In this document: piece after piece, positions 59,308 to 64,000 of the stretch
Position numbering within the stretch: position 1 is the stretch's first letter
Layout of the letters: the number at the start of each line of letters is the position of its first letter
NCBI RefSeq assembly: GCF_905475465.1
Contig: NC_062236.1
Location: 3,978,001-4,042,000 of the forward strand
Source of the DNA: Pieris napi
Taxonomy: Eukaryota; Arthropoda; Insecta; Lepidoptera; Pieridae
Direction of reading: 5' to 3'
Length of the DNA stretch: 64,000 nucleotides
Program-made: the position numbers and the translations under genes
The notes under the pieces: model-generated
What the model saw: only the letters and a program-made list of their open reading frames with translations
Told to the model about the DNA's origin: nothing
Database searches by the model: none

Positions 59308-59489
59308 TTTCTCAATGCGAAGTGATTATTTTACGGTTAGAGCTTATTTATATATTGCAAAGTCGGTACAGTGTTATACAAAAGTCCTTAAGCATCTCGC
59401 TTCACAATTTATATTTAGTCAGTTTCAGATAATATTTTAAATTTAATATTAAAGGAAAAATAAAGCTTTTTCTAATTAAATTGCAGACG

Positions 59490-59730
59490 AAGTCAAATTC
59501 AAAGTCAAAAATCATTTAATCATATAGCTAACACAATCTACACTTACGAACGTCAAAAAAAGAAATGTATATGAAATGTTTCTAACTTTACATTTAGTGC
59601 CAGTTCTCAAATCAAGGGCGTAGAACGGAAGAGAAGAACTTTCACTAAACTCTCCGCCACTCTTTTTAATCGCCATGTTTTTTTTTACACAACGTCTGTA
59701 AGGAGCTGCAATCATTACACCAGAAGGTTC
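59490..59730 (-). mobile_element. Non-LTR-type dispersed repeat, copy 3 of 3
   Basis: Minus-strand copy of the 30.4 and 54.4 kb repeat: CACTTACGAACGTCAAAAAA, AGTGCCAGTTCTCAAATCAA, GGGCGTAGAACGGAAGAGAA and AAGGAGCTGCAATCATTACA. It keeps only the 3' half and lies just upstream of the receptor's first exon. Confidence 0.75.
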
Positions 59731-60474
59731 GAAGACCAGTTGGTATGTGGGTATGGTATGGTTGGGTAGTTGTGGATCTTATTCATGGGGAAAGCCTGTT
59801 GTAGCCTTAGACAGTTGCAAATTCAGACGACTACATAAAGGTATTCTTAACAGTATATAGACGAGTTAAACAATGATGATGATTATAATAAACATGTTTA
59901 AGTATTACAATGTACTCTTATATATTAAAAATTGAAAACCGGACTGAAACGTTCCTAAATACTTAATGTTTGCAAAATTTTCATTAAATACTTTTAGCTT
60001 ACATTTTACCTTTTATACACGACTGTACTAGTGCAATCAAATAACATACAATATGGCTAATTAATCTTTTGACGCCCAATACCTGTTTCAGCTTTATTAT
60101 CCGCTATTACCTATTTCACCAATTATTTAATTATAAAAACCGATTGTTCCAATCGAAAGCAAGCCATAAATCTAGCAGTATAGAGCACAAATTAACATAA
60201 ATAAAAGTTTTGAAGAAAGAAACTAAAATCCATTTCTGTAATTGAACGCTAGCGGTTCTGCAATGATATTTTATGGTCAATAAAACACTCATTTAGAAAA
60301 CTGATTTATGGAAGGCGTACTTTTAAAGTCATTTAGAAAATTGTTTTTAAATCGACCACGGTTTAAGTACAAAGAAATAGGTGGGGCTTAGTACTAACTA
60401 TTGGCACTGCATTAGATATAATTTACTTATTTTTCTGCTTGGTACAATACATTTGTTTGAATGACAGACCTAAA
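59731..60474. other. Non-coding tract
   Basis: No recognised feature. Confidence 0.4.
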
Positions 60475-60706
60475 TGGGTCTTGGCCACAGATTTCATCCC
60501 TTTCTTCGATCATATTTATTTTAAAGACAAATAGGTGATTAGCCTTTCGTGTCTGAAACGTATCATCGATTTTTAGGTTTTTCATGTATGCTTGCTATAT
60601 TTGCCTTCACCGTAGAGGAAGTATTAATGCCGTGGTTCCTACGCATGACCTCAGGGATGAGGATCGCACTCTTAAGCTACTAGGCCAATCCTGCTCTTAT
60701 GATTCC
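60475..60706 (-). mobile_element. Degenerate SINE (main family)
   Basis: GTCTTGGCCACAGATTTC at the left, AATAGGTGATTAGCCTTTCG in the middle, and GACCTCAGGGATGAGGATCG then TACTAGGCCAATCCTGCTC at the right follow the inverted SINE order. Confidence 0.75.
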
Positions 60707-61335
60707 CTGACATATACGGTACGCAAAACCTGGCCAATTAAATTAAAGTATATGTTCATAAACTCGGAACACCTTGACAAAAATCTGGATTTTCACTATT
60801 TCGTGAACTACCTCTAGATAATATTAAAATAAAAATTTCATAAATTATTTTAAAAATTCCAAGGCGTTGTTTGAAGTACTGCAGACTAAATTGGGACATA
60901 GAGCAGTCACCGGTGATTAAAATTAGTTTCGGTGGAAGTCATACTCAGAACTTCCAACCCCACATAACTTTTGTCTACTCCAGCACTAAAATATGTTTAT
61001 ACTGTATTTTGTAAATATATATAATAAGCTTGTAAATCAGTTTCTTAAATGCGTAATTTTATCTTTATTATCCTTATTAACTTCGGAAGATGGATGTTTC
61101 CACAACTATTCCAAAATGACTTGGTAGAAATTTCAAACATCAATGATCTCTTCATGTATTTCAATTAGATTCGCAAACTTGTATTCAAATAAATAAAAAG
61201 AAAACTTTAATACACATAATAAAAAAATGATGTGTTGTTAAAAGAGAAAATCCACTAAGCTAGTCTCTTCCATGTGACAGATTTATAATTTTGGGTACTT
61301 GACTGAAAAAAATATTCTTCTTCTTATCCGGTACA
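60707..61335. other. Non-coding tract
   Basis: No recognised feature. Confidence 0.4.
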
Positions 61336-61600
61336 CTCTTGACAGAGCGGCCGTAATCGCTGTGTAGTAGTAGTATTAGAAGTGGCAGATGTGATGCGTT
61401 TCACGACGTTTCGGGTTATCCTGCTGCACTCATCGAGTGAACCTCCTACGGCAGACTTGATCTGGTCAGTCCATCGAGTAGGTGACCTTCCACCTCTTGG
61501 ACGACAAGGCGTTCTATGGACTGATCACCACGTCGAGATACGTGTCCGAAGACAGTAAGGATGTGAGATTGTACTGCTGAGAACAGGCACTGCTTGCTGT
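61336..61600 (-). pseudogene. RTE-type LINE ORF C-terminal fragment
   Basis: Minus-strand frames give VFGHVSRRGDQSIERLVV and, shifted, RPRGGRSPTRWTDQIKSAVG then DECSRITRN. The order H(V)xRR, GRSPTRW and DQIK is the usual C-terminal block of endonuclease-RT LINEs of the RTE type. Frameshifts and truncation make it dead. Confidence 0.75.
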
Positions 61601-61639
61601 TGAAAAAGTGCTATTGAAGAATAAATTCTACATAACACT

Positions 61640-62370
61640 TTATCAGCATAGGACACGTTGAGAAAATGTTGCATTGTGGATATTAAGATTGTTAGTGAAT
61701 GTATAATGTCTTGAAGAAGAAGTCGATAGTAAAAGTTTTATTTTTAAGAAATTGGTTAAAAATGAAAGGGCCTCTGAAAGAGTAAAATTGTTGGGCGAAG
61801 AAAGTGCGTTTTTGGGTAGCTTAAAGCTAGCTAAGTAGGTTTGGGTTGTGTATGATGTCATGTGGTTGGTGTTTGTTTCCAAAAAAGTTGGCATGTTGTC
61901 AAGTATAGTTGTCTTACCGTTAGAAGTTTTGTTTTGTTGCACAATGGTGAAGTTGGGTATTGAAAGGTTTAATTTATGATATCTTAAGATTAGCGCGTTG
62001 GGCACGCTCTATTTTCACCATTGAAGAAGCCGCTCCATCCCATACCGAGATGCAGTAAGATAATATCGACTGTCATAATACAGTAAACACGTGGCGTATC
62101 TTCATTGTGTGTGGATCGGAAGGTTTTCTGAGGCGTTTGAAAACATTTATAAGTTTGTGAACTGCAACACAGAGGTAGTTTATTTGAGGGCCCTCGGACA
62201 ATGTCTCGGATTAATGATTAATCCCAGGTACTTACTTGTTTTTTTAGTGGGTTCCAGGAAAGGACATTTGCAGTTGGTATGTAGCGTCAAATAGGCGGTA
62301 TGGTTTTCTGGACTTCGATATGTGAAAGCATAATATACAGTTAGAAATACAATATATATATACAATTAAA
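61640..62370 (-). pseudogene. Decayed LINE reverse transcriptase, thumb to C-terminus
   Basis: Minus-strand pieces in several frames give, in order, NCKCPFLEPTKKTSKYLGLI (palm/thumb), LINVFKRLRKPSDPHTM, QSILSYCISVWDGAA, MVKIERAQRA and TFFAQQFYSFRGPFIFNQF. This order is that of jockey/CR1-type LINE proteins. Numerous frameshifts show that it is old. The 120-codon frame at 61643..62005 is an out-of-frame by-product. Confidence 0.75.
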
Positions 62371-62929
62371 AATAAATCACGTGTATGTATGGGTATTACA
62401 TATTTATTGAATTAATAGGTGAACCTAAATGTCTAATTTTAATAAAACTATATTCATAAAATTTGTGAAGCGTCTCCAATGTCTTTAAAACATCTCGTTT
62501 TGTTGGAATTTCAATGTAAGTTCATAAAACTATAGAAAACAATAACAGACGCATTTGGTTTGAATTAAGTAAGAATTCCTCGAAATTTAAGAATGAGTCA
62601 TAAATAGCAGAAGTTAAATGCTTAACTGTCACTTAGATATAGGCAAGTATCATTCTCACTTATAGAGGATCACGCGTGAGAAATGACTGTCACTTATCAG
62701 GTTTCATGTTTCACTTATAGAGGTTTTAGGAGGACAAAATGACAGGACCCAGTAAATACTCTCATTAATAGAGGTTTCTCGCTAACCCAGTCGTCACTTA
62801 CTCAGGTATATGTATTGAGTATACAAGTATTGAGTGAAATGAGATTATTTAAAAGCCATTGAGACTTTTGGCAGATACCTAATTAAGCTGACACTGTGTC
62901 TTGTTGCCAAGGGTGTGAGTAAAATTATA
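62371..62929. other. Non-coding tract with a degenerate repeated motif
   Basis: At about 62628-62810 a motif like TCACTTATAGAGGTTT recurs five or six times with spacing of about 23-50 bp (for example 62659, 62686, 62709, 62757, 62791). Otherwise nothing recognised. Confidence 0.5.
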
Positions 62930-63461
62930 AAGCGCAAATTCGGCCCCGCATGAAGTACTGTTATCACCTCTGGGCGGGGGCTCCCCAGTACCAGCTCCTT
63001 CCACTTGATCGTATTCAACGCATCGGTTCGAATCGTCGACGATCAATCCCTCTCTAAGCGGCTAGATCCTTTGGCGTTGCGTAGAGATGTGGGGTCACTC
63101 TGCATCTTCTACCGCATTTACTATGGAGAGTGTTCAGAGTAGTGGTTCGGATTAATACTTGCAGCTGAGGTTCATCATCGGACCTCGAAGCATACGAAAT
63201 TCCACCCGTATAACCTCGACGTCTGCCGTTCCACAACTGAGCGTTTTTCAAGACAGTTTTTGCCACGCACCACTTTGTGGAACCAGCTGCACACTGGAGT
63301 ATTTCCGAATCAAATCGACTTAGGGTCCTTCAAGAAGAGCTTACCAATTCTTAAAAGGCTGGCAACGCACTCGCGAGCCTCTGGCATTGAGTATCCATGG
63401 GCGGCGGTATCACTTAACATCAGGCGAGCCTCCTGCCCGTTTGCGTCCTATTTTATAAAAA
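62930..63461 (+). pseudogene. Non-LTR retrotransposon ORF2 C-terminus and 3' end (frameshifted)
   Basis: Plus-strand pieces read HLWAGAPQYQLLPLDRIQRI, then SEELF-like codons, HHRTSKHTKFHPY-like codons, and finally PRTTLWNQLHTGVFPNQIDL followed by LGSFKK. This is the same protein end as at 21155..21508, but here about 200 bp more are present. At least two frameshifts break it. It ends near CCTGCCCGTTTGCGTCC with an A-rich stretch. Confidence 0.85.
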
Positions 63462-64000
63462 AAATACTGTTGATGTGTTATGGTAACTACTGCTGATTTT
63501 CAACATTTGTATAAGTTTGTTTTTAAAGTCATTTTATTGATTATGACTGAATCCAGTATATGTCCCTTTACTCACCAGCGGTAATAAAGTTAACTTCAAT
63601 AATTTCTTATACCTAAAAACAAGGAAGGAAGGAAGAAATAAAACAACTCTCAGAAGTATAATAAAAGTTTATATAAGTAAATCATAGCATTGTCGTAGAC
63701 ATAATATAACTAGCACAGTGTTTTAAGTATATAATTTTTATCGTGAGCATATTATAAAGATATACTAGCTTATTATCCAAATGATTTAATGATTTAATAG
63801 TACGGATGATACATCAATTCTTCCCCATATTGAAATATCTCCCGTACGCAAATGACCATGATACATTTATCAGTTCAAGTTTATTAAAAATATTTTATAA
63901 TCTCTAATTTTATTAACTCGCTTGTGCGTTGCGATTATCTAAGCTCCCAATGTGCACGAAGCCTTAAGCCTATGTGTAAACTTCCCCAATTTTACACATT
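63462..64000. other. Non-coding tract to the right edge
   Basis: No recognised feature. Confidence 0.4.

Noticed and set aside
61643..62005. 120-codon minus frame rich in Ser, Thr and Asn
   Set aside because: The parallel frame contains LINE codons (TFFAQQFYSFRGPFIFNQF), so this is an out-of-frame reading of a decayed LINE.

Overview
The window is AT-rich insect nuclear DNA, most likely from a moth or butterfly (Lepidoptera). The pointers are abundant tRNA-derived SINEs ending in the 'AGACCTAAAGAGGTTGTAGC' type of 3' end, Helitrons with the 'GTCACGTTGTTTGTCCGC' type of 5' region, several lepidopteran-style non-LTR fragments, and one intron-containing odorant receptor gene of the insect 7tm_6 family. 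There is no bacterial, CRISPR, rRNA or bona fide tRNA signal. Taxon and family names here come from recognition of motifs, not from a database search.

Only one host gene can be supported. It is a five-exon odorant receptor on the minus strand (54835..59307) that can be joined from ATG to stop through canonical GT-AG introns, giving 392 residues. Its second intron carries an internally deleted PIF/Harbinger DNA transposon (56438..57528), with intact terminal inverted repeats and a TAA target duplication. That transposon sits inside another, MITE-like repeat.

The rest is a mosaic of transposable-element debris in non-coding DNA. From left to right: the GIY-YIG endonuclease end of a Penelope-like retroelement (1..792); a 180-bp MITE (3801..3980); a Helitron (4936..5263); a large foldback structure made of two opposed copies of one MITE (7225..8525); an unclassified repeat at 10.1 kb with an inverted relative at 51 kb; a MITE at 16.5 kb with an inverted relative at 48.6 kb; a SINE abutting a LINE tail near 21.1 kb; an 824-bp TA-flanked element with long inverted arms (26833..27656); a cluster of SINEs, a head-to-head Penelope remnant and other retro-fragments (28.4-31.9 kb); several SINEs, MITEs and Helitron pieces (33-45 kb); three minus-strand copies of an unusual non-LTR element joining a reverse transcriptase to a PD-(D/E)xK-like C-terminus (31.5, 45.6 and 46.8-48.6 kb); a Helitron (49700..50049); the receptor gene; and LINE/SINE relics up to the right edge.

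Apart from the receptor, the coding stretches (Penelope endonuclease, RT-nuclease, MADF and Harbinger N-terminus, LINE C-termini) belong to mobile elements and are mostly truncated or frameshifted. Long tracts between them hold no gene that can be recognised from sequence alone.
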